Below, piece after piece: positions 1 to 6,882 of a stretch of DNA of 7,585 nucleotides. Source of the DNA: an uncultured Cellvibrio sp. (lineage in GTDB: Bacteria > Pseudomonadota > Gammaproteobacteria > Pseudomonadales > Cellvibrionaceae); NCBI GenBank assembly GCA_946886255.1, contig CAMPIG010000229.1, positions 1 through 7,585 on the forward strand. Direction: 5' to 3'. How positions within the stretch are numbered: position 1 is the first letter of the stretch; every line of letters begins with the position of its first letter. The notes under the pieces are model-generated. The model was given only the letters and a program-made list of their open reading frames with translations. It had not been told where the DNA came from and made no database searches. Both the position numbers and the translations under genes were made by a program.

Positions 1-203
1 GGCTTGCCCTCAAAGGCATAGGCCCCTGGACGGTGGACTATGTGCAAATGCGTGCGTTGGGCCATACCGATATCTGGCTGGCGAGTGATCTCGGGGTTAA
101 AAAGGCACTGGCGCAGCTAACCGAGGGCGCGATGTTTAATAACGAGGCGCTAAAACCCTGGCGCAGCTACGCCACCTTTCACCTTTGGCATTATCTGGGA
201 TAA
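1..203 (+). CDS. alkA: DNA-3-methyladenine glycosylase II (AlkA-type), 3' end only
   Basis: The gene enters from the left edge; 66 codons and the TAA stop (201-203) are visible, in the frame starting at base 3. The fragment begins LALKGIGPWTVDYVQMRAL, the helix-hairpin-helix with the GIGPWT signature of the HhH-GPD glycosylases. It continues IWLASDLGVKKAL, where the Asp at bases 87-89 aligns with the catalytic Asp238 of E. coli AlkA. It ends in WRSYATFHLWHYLG, matching the family's C-terminal WRxYAxxHLW motif. The family excises 3-methyladenine and other alkylated bases, starting base-excision repair. Only the C-terminal domain is present, so it cannot be told whether this is a stand-alone AlkA or the end of a longer Ada-AlkA fusion. 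The stop lies 4 bp before ogt, implying one transcript and a shared alkylation-repair role. Confidence 0.9.
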   Translation, partial: LALKGIGPWTVDYVQMRALGHTDIWLASDLGVKKALAQLTEGAMFNNEALKPWRSYATFHLWHYLG

Positions 204-207
204 AACT

Positions 208-702
208 ATGAACCCGTTATCTATGATTTACACCCGAATAGCCTCGCCGCTGGGTGGTATCCTGATTACTGCGAGTGATGCCGGGATACATCATATTTTG
301 TTTACTGATATGGCGGAGGCGGAACGTCTACTGGCGCTCGGCCTCACCGGTGGGACCCATCCCTTACTCGATGAAGCCTGCACGCAGCTGACGGCGTATT
401 TTGCCGGTGAACGACGTGACTTCGATTTGCCATTGGCGGCGAAGGGTACGGATTTCCAGCATAAAGTGTGGGCACAATTGCGGCAGATTCCCTTTGCGGT
501 GACCTGGGGTTACGGCGATCTGGCCCATGCTATCCAACAACCCACGGCGGCGCGGGCGGTAGGCATGGCGAATGGTAAAAATCCGCTCAGCATCGTGGTG
601 CCGTGTCATCGGGTGATCGGTAAAAATCGCCACCTGACCGGCTATGCCGGTGGCCTGGAACGTAAAGCCTGGTTGCTGGCCCACGAGGCACGCCTCCGCT
701 AA
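208..702 (+). CDS. ogt: Methylated-DNA--[protein]-cysteine S-methyltransferase
   Basis: This 164-residue protein removes methyl groups from O6-methylguanine (and O4-methylthymine) by irreversible transfer to its own cysteine, a single-use repair reaction in the cytoplasm. The active-site motif PCHRVIG is present at residues 132-138, with Cys133 as acceptor. Before it lie the helix-turn-helix GYGDLAHAIQQPTAARAVG and the NPLSIVVPCHR block; after it comes GYAGGLERKAWLLAHE, the usual C-terminal signature. Length is normal for Ogt. The ATG at 208 is preceded by GGGA near 197-200. An in-frame ATG at 223 (giving MIYTRIASPLGG) is an alternative that would trim five residues. It directly follows the alkA-type gene with a 4-bp gap, so the two are probably co-transcribed. 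No terminator with a T-tract is seen after it. Confidence 0.96.
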   Translation: MNPLSMIYTRIASPLGGILITASDAGIHHILFTDMAEAERLLALGLTGGTHPLLDEACTQLTAYFAGERRDFDLPLAAKGTDFQHKVWAQLRQIPFAVTWGYGDLAHAIQQPTAARAVGMANGKNPLSIVVPCHRVIGKNRHLTGYAGGLERKAWLLAHEARLR

Positions 703-733
703 CCATTACCGGCTTTGCCGCCGATCAGCTCGG

Positions 734-762
734 TTCGCAAACCCGCCGCTTGCCTGTATGAT
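734..762 (+). promoter_or_regulatory. Candidate sigma-70 promoter for trpS
   Basis: TTCGCA (734-739, four of six match to TTGACA) is followed after exactly 17 bp by TATGAT (757-762, five of six match to TATAAT). It lies about 50 bp before the trpS start and is the best promoter-like pair in the 109-bp gap after ogt. It is inferred from sequence only. Confidence 0.5.
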
Positions 763-811
763 GTGCCGCTTTCCGTTTTTGACGCATTGACCAATAAGAA
801 GCCAGCAGACT

Positions 812-1819
812 ATGAGCAAGCAACGGGTTTTAACCGGCATTACCACTACCGGCACACCACACCTGGGTAATTATGTGGGCGCTATCCGCCCGGCGATCGC
901 CGCCAGCCAGGGTGCGGACGTGCAATCGTTTTATTTCCTCGCAGATTTTCATGCCTTGATCAAATGCCATGATCCGCTGCAGGTTCATCAGTCCACCCGC
1001 GAGATTGCCGCTACGTGGCTGGCACTCGGGCTCAATACCGACAATGCAATCTTTTACCGTCAGTCCGACGTACCGGAAATCCCGCAACTTTGCTGGATGC
1101 TCACTTGTATGGCGGCCAAGGGTTTGATGAATCGCGCCCACGCTTATAAAGCCTCTGTTGATGCCAATGTGGATGCTGGAGAAGATCCGGATTTCGGCAT
1201 CACCATGGGGCTGTATTCTTATCCCATCCTGATGGCGGCCGACATCCTGATGTTCAACGCTAACAAAGTCCCGGTGGGTAAAGACCAGATTCAACACATC
1301 GAAATGGCCCGCGATATCGCCGCACGCTTTAATCACCACTACGGCGAACACTTTGTCCTGCCGGAAGCCTTGGTGGACGACAACGTCGCGGTGTTGCAAG
1401 GCCTCGATGGTCGCAAGATGAGCAAGAGTTACGGCAACACCATCCCGTTGTTTTTACCGGAAAAACAACTGAAAAAATCCATCAACAAAATCATAACCAA
1501 CCTGCTCGAACCCGGCGAACCCAAAGACCCGGATACCTCCACGGTTTTCCAAATCTGGCAAGCCTTCGCCACACCAGAGCAAACCGCGCAGATGCGCCAG
1601 GCATTCGCCGACGGCATTGCCTGGGGTGAGGCGAAGAAGCAATTGTTTGAATTGGTCAATGGTCAATTGAGTGAAGCGCGGGACCGTTATGAAGCCTTGC
1701 TGGCCAACCCCGCGCACATTGAAGACGTGTTGCAAGCTGGAGCACAAAAAGCGCGTGCCTACAGTCAGCCACTATTGGAAAAACTCCGCGCAGCCGTGGG
1801 TATCAAAGCCATTAATTAA
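812..1819 (+). CDS. trpS: Tryptophan--tRNA ligase
   Basis: This 335-residue class I aminoacyl-tRNA synthetase activates tryptophan with ATP and charges tRNA-Trp. The HIGH-like signature is [10 protein letters not shown] (HLGN at residues 17-20). MAADILMF (residues 141-148) contains Asp144 at the position that recognises the indole nitrogen in studied TrpS enzymes. [10 protein letters not shown] follows, and the KMSKS loop is exact at residues 202-206 ([10 protein letters not shown]). The length is close to that of E. coli TrpS. The sequence [11 protein letters not shown] and the block [13 protein letters not shown] differ from the E. coli/Bacillus form (QPSGxxTLGNY, MTQFKDK) and resemble the type I recall from Pseudomonas. 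The Shine-Dalgarno before the ATG is weak (an AAGAAG about 11 bp away). The gene stands alone rather than in a tryptophan operon. Confidence 0.97.
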   Translation: MSKQRVLTGITTTGTPHLGNYVGAIRPAIAASQGADVQSFYFLADFHALIKCHDPLQVHQSTREIAATWLALGLNTDNAIFYRQSDVPEIPQLCWMLTCMAAKGLMNRAHAYKASVDANVDAGEDPDFGITMGLYSYPILMAADILMFNANKVPVGKDQIQHIEMARDIAARFNHHYGEHFVLPEALVDDNVAVLQGLDGRKMSKSYGNTIPLFLPEKQLKKSINKIITNLLEPGEPKDPDTSTVFQIWQAFATPEQTAQMRQAFADGIAWGEAKKQLFELVNGQLSEARDRYEALLANPAHIEDVLQAGAQKARAYSQPLLEKLRAAVGIKAIN

Positions 1820-1899
1820 CTTCGCTAGCAAATTCGCACAATGTGAGTTTGGCGTCAGGGCTGGTGTTTCGAAACCCTCACGTCACGGACGACTTGAGG

Positions 1900-1940
1900 G
1901 AGCCACAGGGATGTGTGCATTCGCCACATCCCTGTGGCTC
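1900..1940. repeat. Perfect 16-bp hairpin inside the 1847-2022 element
   Basis: GAGCCACAGGGATGTG (1900-1915) and CACATCCCTGTGGCTC (1925-1940) are exact reverse complements separated by a 9-nt loop. CCCTGTGG occurs again at 1942-1949 just outside the right arm, so the left arm could pair with either copy. There is no downstream T-run on either strand, so it does not look like a standard Rho-independent terminator. Confidence 0.85.
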
Positions 1941-1963
1941 ACCCTGTGGGCAGCTTCGCTGTG

Positions 1964-1986
1964 CAAATTGGCTTCCTGCCAATTTG
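1964..1986. repeat. Perfect 9-bp hairpin inside the 1847-2022 element
   Basis: CAAATTGGC (1964-1972) pairs exactly with GCCAATTTG (1978-1986) around the loop TTCCT. It is the last internal stem before the right outer repeat arm and is part of the same nested structure. Confidence 0.8.
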
Positions 1987-2050
1987 TCATGCGTTTTCGA
2001 AACAAAAGCCCTGATGACAAACGGATTTCAAAGCTCTTACCGTCTGAATA

Positions 2051-2064
2051 TTGATCTACATCAG
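2051..2064 (+). promoter_or_regulatory. FNR/Anr-type box upstream of usp
   Basis: TTGAT-CTAC-ATCAG matches the FNR/Anr consensus TTGAT-N4-ATCAA at nine of ten defined bases. Its centre (2057.5) is 28.5 bp before the first base of a perfect TATAAT (2086-2091). This puts it about 41 bp upstream of the expected transcript start, the class II activator position. No good -35 hexamer lies at the usual distance, which suits an activator-dependent promoter. Pseudomonas usp genes are known to be induced by Anr under low oxygen, which supports this reading. Confidence 0.7.
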
Positions 2065-2085
2065 CACCCTCAATCGCCCCCTCCG

Positions 2086-2091
2086 TATAAT
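2086..2091 (+). promoter_or_regulatory. -10 box of the usp promoter
   Basis: An exact TATAAT with expected transcription start near 2098-2099, giving a leader of about 76 nt before the usp ATG. The 17-bp-upstream position reads AGCACC, a poor -35, so activation from the box at 2051-2064 is likely needed. Confidence 0.65.
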
Positions 2092-2160
2092 GGGAATAGC
2101 CGCCAACGAAATGATATCGGCGGTGCGTTGTCAATTAACAAGAGAGCCATTCCCAAAACG

Positions 2161-2166
2161 AAGGAG
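2161..2166 (+). promoter_or_regulatory. Ribosome binding site of usp
   Basis: AAGGAG lies 8 bp before the ATG at 2175. It is the clearest Shine-Dalgarno in the window and fixes the start. Confidence 0.85.
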
Positions 2167-2174
2167 TTGCAATC

Positions 2175-2636
2175 ATGTTTACCAAAATTCTTGTTCCCAC
2201 TGATGGATCATCCCTATCCGAAAAAGCCGTCACCGCTGCTGTGGATTTTGCCGGGCAGGTAGGCGCTGCCATGGTCGTTATCTCAGTGGCCGAACCCTAC
2301 CGCTTCATTCCCCCGGCAGCAGCCGGTTTGATGTACGACCCGAACCTGTACAACGAAGAGCTTCAACAACGTTTCGATCAACAATCGCAACAACAGGCTC
2401 AGGAGGTCGTGCAGAAAGTTGCGCAGGCAGCCACAGCGCGGGGTATTGTTTGTGAAGTCACCACGCCTATGTCGTTAAGCCCTCACGAAGAAATCGTTAA
2501 CGCGGTGGAAAAGTACGGGTGCGATGTGGTGTTTATGGCATCCCACGGGCGCAAAGGTCTGAATAAATTATTTCTCGGTAGTGAGACCCAAAAAGTATTG
2601 AGCCACACCACCATTCCGGTGATGGTGTTTCGCTAA
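2175..2636 (+). CDS. Universal stress protein (UspA superfamily)
   Basis: A single-domain 153-residue cytoplasmic protein with the Usp alpha/beta fold. The N-terminus KILVPTDGSSLSEKAV carries the conserved Asp10 that contacts adenine in ATP-binding members. The C-terminal phosphate loop ASHGRKGLNKLFLGSETQKVL (residues 122-142) follows the G-2x-G-9x-G(S/T) pattern with Ala in the first position, Gly125 and Gly135-Ser136 being kept. It therefore probably belongs to the nucleotide-binding branch rather than the non-binding UspA type. Its middle part (residues 60-85) is rich in Gln and likely helical. It is transcribed alone from a promoter carrying an FNR/Anr-like box, suggesting a role in surviving low oxygen or energy limitation, as for Anr-controlled usp genes of Pseudomonas. 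The last bases overlap the stop codon of the convergent gene. No specific gene symbol can be assigned. Confidence 0.95.
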   Translation: MFTKILVPTDGSSLSEKAVTAAVDFAGQVGAAMVVISVAEPYRFIPPAAAGLMYDPNLYNEELQQRFDQQSQQQAQEVVQKVAQAATARGIVCEVTTPMSLSPHEEIVNAVEKYGCDVVFMASHGRKGLNKLFLGSETQKVLSHTTIPVMVFR

Positions 2637-3565
2637 GGTATGTATTGTCCGGGGCTTAATAGCAGCGGTTGATCCAGCCCCAATTCGGTCGGAACAGCAG
2701 GGTTTTCCAGCACAAAGACACGCAGTTTTGCGCTCTTCATTTGCAGCACCTGTTCGGAAAAATGTTGTTCGAACAGGCGGTCGAGGGAGCCATCCTGCCT
2801 GGCTTGGGTTAGCCCGCGCTCAAGGCGTTCCGCCAAGGCTGGATGTTTGGCGCTGACGTGGAGCAGAGTGGGCAACGGGTAATACAGCATAAGGTCCGGC
2901 AGCACCATCAAACTGTCGGAATACTGCTCAAAGCGCGACAGGGCGCCGTTGACCTCAATCACGCTGAGTGGGATATAGTCGAAGCGTTCCGCCAGCAACA
3001 TGGAAAAAAGTGTGAAATATTCAGCGTCGCCGCGTACGTGATACTTGTTGTGTTCATAAATGCTGATATCAGTCCAGCCGCGTCCTTGACCTGCGACCAG
3101 GCTTTTCAGTTGTGCAGCGTCGGTTATCTCACTGAATTTTTCATAGTCACGGCGCCGAATGATCAAACTTCGGTAGCCGAGCAGGCTTTTCATCAATGGA
3201 ATTTTAATGGGGATGCTTTCTTCCATCTGTTCCCGGCGATCCCGCTCAGTGAGTAAAGGGCGCAACGGGCTGGCATGGATATTAAGAAACTCGCCTTGGG
3301 CGATGGCGCGATGTGCGCGGGAACGACTGAGGGTTTCGAGTTTGCGCTCAATCTTGTAATCACCATGGGTAGAGCGGGTTTTCTCTAAAGCGAGTTTAAG
3401 TGCCGCCACCTGATAATCGTCCCGCTGTGGCGTAATACCCCAATCCCAATAGCGATATACCATCGCACCCTTAGAGTTGGTATTGGTATTGGTTTTCTCA
3501 GAGGCATAGGTGGGTACTGCGACAACCGCCATCAGTGAGATAAGCAAGGCAAGTAACGATTTCAT
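2633..3565 (-). CDS. Secreted solute-binding-like protein (SBP_bac_3-like), orphan
   Basis: 310 residues from the chosen ATG at 3565. The N-terminus MKSLLALLISLMAVVAVPTYA is a clear Sec signal peptide with likely cleavage after Ala21, so the mature protein should be periplasmic. The body resembles the divergent amino-acid-type solute-binding proteins often found without a transporter in gammaproteobacteria: GQGRGWTDISIYEHN (about 159-173), EYFTLFSMLLAERFDYIPLSVIEV (about 182-205) and an ending of LERGLTQARQDGSLDRLFEQHF type. An in-frame GTG at 3574 would add three residues, but the signal peptide begins better at the ATG; neither start has a strong Shine-Dalgarno. A (TTGGTA)-type hexamer repeat encodes TNTNTN just after the signal peptide. 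No permease or ATPase gene is adjacent, so the ligand and any partner are unknown. Confidence 0.8.
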   Translation of the reverse strand: MKSLLALLISLMAVVAVPTYASEKTNTNTNSKGAMVYRYWDWGITPQRDDYQVAALKLALEKTRSTHGDYKIERKLETLSRSRAHRAIAQGEFLNIHASPLRPLLTERDRREQMEESIPIKIPLMKSLLGYRSLIIRRRDYEKFSEITDAAQLKSLVAGQGRGWTDISIYEHNKYHVRGDAEYFTLFSMLLAERFDYIPLSVIEVNGALSRFEQYSDSLMVLPDLMLYYPLPTLLHVSAKHPALAERLERGLTQARQDGSLDRLFEQHFSEQVLQMKSAKLRVFVLENPAVPTELGLDQPLLLSPGQYIP

Positions 3566-3624
3566 GGCGAACACATTTATCTTGAATTAGGCGTCAATTA
3601 AATATTAAGGATAGCAGTCTTTCC

Positions 3625-3652
3625 TTTATACGGCGCCCACGCCTTCAGTGAA
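3625..3652 (-). promoter_or_regulatory. Candidate promoter of the solute-binding-like gene
   Basis: Read on the minus strand, TTCACT (3652-3647, four of six to TTGACA) is followed after 16 bp by TATAAA (3630-3625, five of six to TATAAT). It sits between the bioA stop and the start at 3565, giving a leader of about 50 nt. It supports separate transcription from bioA but is only a sequence match. Confidence 0.4.
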
Positions 3653-3664
3653 GCAACGAGCCTC

Positions 3665-4975
3665 CTAATCGCTTGCCTCCAGCTCACTGAGGACCTGGTA
3701 AATACTGCGAGTCAAATGACGCAACTCGTCGGGTTTGATGATGTAAGAGGGCATCAGGTAGACCAGTTTGCCAAAAGGGCGCACCCATACGCCTTCCTCC
3801 ACAAAACGTGCCTGGATACTGGCCATATGCGGAACCTGCTTCAGCTCCACCACCCCGATAGCACCCAGAACCCGTACATCTTCTACCGCCGGCAGTTCGC
3901 GGCAGGCCTCCAGCTCCTGGGTTAATTGGGTCTGGATACTGGCCACCTGCAATTGCCAGTGGCTTTTCAATAACAGATTCACGCTGGCGATGCCCACCGC
4001 ACAGGCAAGAGGATTACCCATAAACGTCGGGCCATGCATAAAGGCGCCGGCGCCTTGTTGGGAAATCATATCGCTCACTTTGTCATTGCACAGGGTCGCG
4101 GCGAGGGTAACGTAACCCCCGGTCAGCGCTTTACCGAGACACATAATGTCCGGGCTTATTCGCGCATGGTCACAGGCAAAGAGTTCGCCGGTGCGGCCAA
4201 AACCTGTGGCAATTTCATCAGCAATCAACAGCACATCGAATTGTGTACACAACTCCCGCACCCGACGCAGATAGTGCGGCGAATAAAAGCGCATACCGCC
4301 AGCATTCTGAGCGATGGGTTCAAGGACAACAGCAGCGATTTTCTGGCGGTGCTGCTGAATCAAGTGAGAGAAATTAATCAGGTGGCGTTCATCCCATTCT
4401 TCGTCGAATTTGCAAGCGGGCGCCTCGGTGAAGATGTGATGCTTGAGAAACTGGTTAAACATGCCGTGCATGCCACTGATAGGGTCACAGACGGACATAG
4501 CGGCGAAGGTGTCTCCGTGATAACCGCTGCGTAATGCCAGGAACTGGGTGCGTTGATGCTGGCCTTGGGCAAACCAGTATTGCAGCGCCATCTTCAGGGC
4601 AATTTCTATCGCAACTGAGCCCGAGTCGGAGAAAAAGACCTTGTTTAATCCCTCGGGTGTGATGTCGACTAATTGTTTGGCCAGGCGGGCCACAGGTTCA
4701 TGGGTCAGCCCGCCGAGCATGACATGGGCCACCCTGGATAATTGATTTTCTACGGCCTTGTTCAATACCGGGTGATTGTAGCCATGCAGTACGCTCCACC
4801 AGGAGGCGGTGCCATCAATCAATTGACGCCCGTCGGTAAGATGCAGATGAATACCTTCGGCATGGCTGACCGGGTAGACGGGAGCAGGGTTCGGAAACGC
4901 GGCGTAAGGGTGCCAGACATGAGCCTGATCAAGGGCAAGGATTTCATCGGTAGAAAGTGTGGATTTGTCGAGCAT
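3665..4975 (-). CDS. bioA: Adenosylmethionine--8-amino-7-oxononanoate aminotransferase
   Basis: A 436-residue PLP enzyme of biotin synthesis that moves an amino group from S-adenosylmethionine to KAPA, making DAPA. It aligns almost throughout with E. coli BioA as remembered. WHPY (Tyr24 for E. coli Tyr17), DGTASWW (55-60), DSGSVAIE, GYHGDTFAAMSVCDP (Tyr152 for Tyr144) and LIADEIATGFGRTG (Asp253 contacting the PLP ring nitrogen) are all present. LGKALTGG gives the Schiff-base Lys282, followed by MHGPTFMGNPLAC and VRPFGKLVYLMP (Arg399 and Tyr406). All key residues are intact. The start agrees with family length, though the Shine-Dalgarno is weak. Other biotin genes are not in the window, so bioA stands alone here. 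No convincing BirA operator (TTGTAAACC/GGTTTACAA type) is seen upstream. Confidence 0.97.
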   Translation of the reverse strand: MLDKSTLSTDEILALDQAHVWHPYAAFPNPAPVYPVSHAEGIHLHLTDGRQLIDGTASWWSVLHGYNHPVLNKAVENQLSRVAHVMLGGLTHEPVARLAKQLVDITPEGLNKVFFSDSGSVAIEIALKMALQYWFAQGQHQRTQFLALRSGYHGDTFAAMSVCDPISGMHGMFNQFLKHHIFTEAPACKFDEEWDERHLINFSHLIQQHRQKIAAVVLEPIAQNAGGMRFYSPHYLRRVRELCTQFDVLLIADEIATGFGRTGELFACDHARISPDIMCLGKALTGGYVTLAATLCNDKVSDMISQQGAGAFMHGPTFMGNPLACAVGIASVNLLLKSHWQLQVASIQTQLTQELEACRELPAVEDVRVLGAIGVVELKQVPHMASIQARFVEEGVWVRPFGKLVYLMPSYIIKPDELRHLTRSIYQVLSELEASD

Positions 4976-5269
4976 GGGGTTGTGTCAGCTTCCGTTAAAT
5001 AAGTCGTCAGTTCGGGTGCGCAAGCTTAATCCGGTCGATCCATGCGAGTAATCGATATTAACCGGGATAGGGAACGCATCTGCAGGATTGCGCTTCGACC
5101 ACACTGCGTGCGGCGAATTCATACCCGTTGGTGTGATGTTGTCCGCAAAGTGATGGCGCTGACCGGAAAAGGCTGTGTCATATCTTCAGGATCAAGGATT
5201 CGCCCCACATCGAGCGCGGTAGTGTCAGGACTTGGGGCGGGGGCGTCAAGGTGAAATTAGGGGCAAGTG
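4976..5269. other. Intergenic region between bioA and aer, no gene recognised
   Basis: 294 bp between the start of bioA and the end of the aer-type gene, both on the minus strand. It must carry the bioA promoter, but no hexamer pair stands out: the best minus-strand pair is a weak TTGCGC/TATTTA (three of six each) close to the bioA ATG. A CGCCCCA/TGGGGCG inverted repeat flanking about 27 nt near 5201-5239 lacks a T-tract, so no terminator is called. A small plus-strand open frame at 5042-5254 lacks recognisable domains and is not called. Confidence 0.6.
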
Positions 5270-6841
5270 CTACCGGAAGCGCACCACCAGATCCAACTGC
5301 CGTTTGGAGAGCTGCGCCATCTCGCGGGTCAGGGCGTCGGAGGTTGCAATCTCCGTTTGCGAACGGTCAGAGATCTCGGCAATGGTAGAGGTATTGCGCT
5401 CGATTTCCACGGCCATGGAGGATTGCTCTTCGGCAGCGGCGGCAATTTGATGGGACATCTGGTCGATACTGCTCACCGAATGTGAGATGGACGTCAGGGC
5501 ATTCCTGACATTTTCCATTTCGCTAACACTGCGTTCCACCAGGTTCTGGCAGTTATCCATCCGCTGACCTGCATCGTCCGTGGCCTTGCTCAGGTTGCTG
5601 ATGATGTCCTGAATATGTGCGGTGGATTCCTGGGTGCGTTGGGCGAGGGTGCGCACTTCATCGGCCACCACCGCAAAACCGCGCCCTTGTTCGCCGGCAC
5701 GAGCCGCTTCAATGGCGGCGTTCAGGGCAAGCAGGTTGGTCTGTTCAGCGATACTGCGAATGACATCGACCACGCTGGCAATCTTGCTGCTATCGGCGGA
5801 TAGGCGATCCAGTACCATCCCCAGATCCCCGACGGTGCCGGACAAATCAGCAATCGCCGTATTCGCCCCCTCAATGACCTTGTTGCCCTTGTCGACTTCG
5901 CTGATCGCCACATTGGTTGCGGAATAGGTTTGCGTGGCGCCATTGGCTACTTCCTGTACCGCCAGTGACATCTGCTGCATGGCATGGGCAACACTGCTGG
6001 TTTCCCGCTGTTGTTCGTTCATCCCTTCATGGGTTTTACGGGATTGGGCATGGGCAGCGTCGGATTTCTGATGCAGCTCCCGCGATGACTCCGCGAAGCG
6101 TCCCAAGGCTGTCCGCAGGCGGGCCTTCAAGGCTAATTGTGCGAACAGGATTTCGCCCATGGCGTCGCGGCGGCCGGTATAGACATAGGCGGCAACCGGG
6201 TCGTGGATAACCTGGCGTGCGTCGGCCAACGCCTGCTGGAGGCTGCTGCGTTGAAATTGATAACCCAGTGCGCTGATCAATCCGCTGATAGCGACCAGCC
6301 CCGGGAACATCCCACTGCTAAGCAAGCCGGACAGGAAGCTGCCGATGCACAGGAGCAACAGACTGGTGATGAAGGTCAGGATGGCGTTGCTGAAATGGCT
6401 CCAGATATGGGCGAGGGGAGAATACATAGATTTGCCCGCTTGCAGCCGCTCATAAACCTGCGTTGCGCGCGTAATGCACGCTGCGTCCGGTTTGACTCGC
6501 ACGGATTCGTAACCCTGAATCTGACCCCGATCACGCAAGGGGGTCACATAAGCGTCCACCCAATAATGATCGCCGTTCTTACAGCGGTTGATGATGATAC
6601 CCATCCAGGGCTTGCCAGCCTTGAGTGCCGTCCACAGCATGCCGAAGGCTTCGCGCGGCATCTGGGGGTGACGCAGGATATTGTGCGGCTGGTTTATCAA
6701 CTCATCGTAGCTGTAGCCGGATATGCGTTGGAAAGTTTCATTGCAGAAAAGGATATTGCCGTGGATATCCGAGGAGGAAACAATCTCGTCTGTGGCGGAG
6801 ACAAACACTTCTCTGCCGGTGACCGGGCCATTATTGCGCAT
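5270..6841 (-). CDS. aer: PAS-containing aerotaxis receptor (methyl-accepting chemotaxis protein)
   Basis: 523 residues from the ATG at 6841. Aer senses redox or oxygen through FAD in an N-terminal PAS domain and signals to CheA/CheW. The PAS domain covers about residues 10-118, with CNETF (Asn34), [12 protein letters not shown] (Arg57, His58), [20 protein letters not shown] and GYESVRVKP, all highly Aer-like. Two hydrophobic segments at about 152-171 and 177-195 form the membrane hairpin, followed by a divergent HAMP-like stretch. The signalling hairpin tip [20 protein letters not shown] (from about 366) with [21 protein letters not shown] is canonical. There is no CheR-binding pentapeptide at the C-terminus (VVRFR). 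Residue 60 is Gln where E. coli Aer has Asp. The ATG at 6841 is chosen over a GTG at 6844 because AAGGA lies 6 bp before the ATG and Pseudomonas Aer also begins MRNN. Confidence 0.92.
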   Translation of the reverse strand: MRNNGPVTGREVFVSATDEIVSSSDIHGNILFCNETFQRISGYSYDELINQPHNILRHPQMPREAFGMLWTALKAGKPWMGIIINRCKNGDHYWVDAYVTPLRDRGQIQGYESVRVKPDAACITRATQVYERLQAGKSMYSPLAHIWSHFSNAILTFITSLLLLCIGSFLSGLLSSGMFPGLVAISGLISALGYQFQRSSLQQALADARQVIHDPVAAYVYTGRRDAMGEILFAQLALKARLRTALGRFAESSRELHQKSDAAHAQSRKTHEGMNEQQRETSSVAHAMQQMSLAVQEVANGATQTYSATNVAISEVDKGNKVIEGANTAIADLSGTVGDLGMVLDRLSADSSKIASVVDVIRSIAEQTNLLALNAAIEAARAGEQGRGFAVVADEVRTLAQRTQESTAHIQDIISNLSKATDDAGQRMDNCQNLVERSVSEMENVRNALTSISHSVSSIDQMSHQIAAAAEEQSSMAVEIERNTSTIAEISDRSQTEIATSDALTREMAQLSKRQLDLVVRFR

Positions 6842-6847
6842 CACACA

Positions 6848-6852
6848 TCCTT
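6848..6852 (-). promoter_or_regulatory. Ribosome binding site of aer
   Basis: On the minus strand AAGGA (6852-6848) lies 6 bp before the ATG at 6841, but only 3 bp before the GTG at 6844. This decides the start in favour of the ATG. Confidence 0.75.
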
Positions 6853-6882
6853 ACATCGTCGAGCGGGTACATAGATTCAGCA

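Larger units (their letters stand above)
1847..2022. repeat. Nested inverted-repeat element, possible MITE/REP-like unit or structured RNA
   Basis: About 176 bp is bounded by imperfect inverted repeats of about 28 nt (1847-1874 and 1995-2022). Positions 1855-1874 pair with 1995-2014 with only two mismatches (TCAGGGCT and TGTTTCGAAA on the left). The match extends outward through GTTT/AAAC with a few more mismatches. Each arm contains the small palindrome TTTCGAAA. Inside are a stem at 1875-1900 (CCCTCA/TGAGGG with CGTC/GACG inside), a perfect 16-bp hairpin at 1900-1940, a small CAGC-TTC-GCTG hairpin at 1951-1961 and a perfect 9-bp hairpin at 1964-1986. The whole could fold as a closed multi-branched shape. 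No target-site duplication and no T-tract are visible. Copy number elsewhere is unknown, so calling it a mobile or repeated element is inference; the internal symmetry is directly visible. Confidence 0.65.

Noticed and set aside
710..720. CGGC-TTT-GCCG hairpin after ogt
   Set aside because: The stem has only four pairs and no T-tract follows, so it is not a convincing terminator.
830..1399. A 189-codon minus-strand open frame
   Set aside because: It is antisense to trpS across its HIGH and active-site regions and shows no domain of its own.
1900..1940. Strong hairpin as a Rho-independent terminator of trpS
   Set aside because: It has no T-tract on either side, and it is part of a larger nested structure starting 27 bp after the stop.
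1847..2022. Integron attC site
   Set aside because: The GTTTCGAAAC motif is a palindrome rather than the RYYYAAC/GTTRRRY core pair, and there are no gene cassettes or integrase.
2100..2130. Small stems in the usp leader (CCGCC/GGCGG and CAACG/CGTTG)
   Set aside because: The stems are 5 bp each, mutually exclusive in part, and not clearly above chance for a riboswitch or regulatory hairpin.
1843..2262. Open frames crossing the trpS-usp gap
   Set aside because: They run through the inverted-repeat element and the usp promoter, and the products look random.
5042..5254. A 70-codon plus-strand open frame in the bioA-aer gap
   Set aside because: Arg-rich, no recognisable motif and no clear Shine-Dalgarno; it is not supported as a gene.
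6137..6874. A 245-codon open frame on the plus strand
   Set aside because: It lies opposite the aer gene, which has unmistakable PAS and MCP motifs; the plus-strand product has no recognisable domain.
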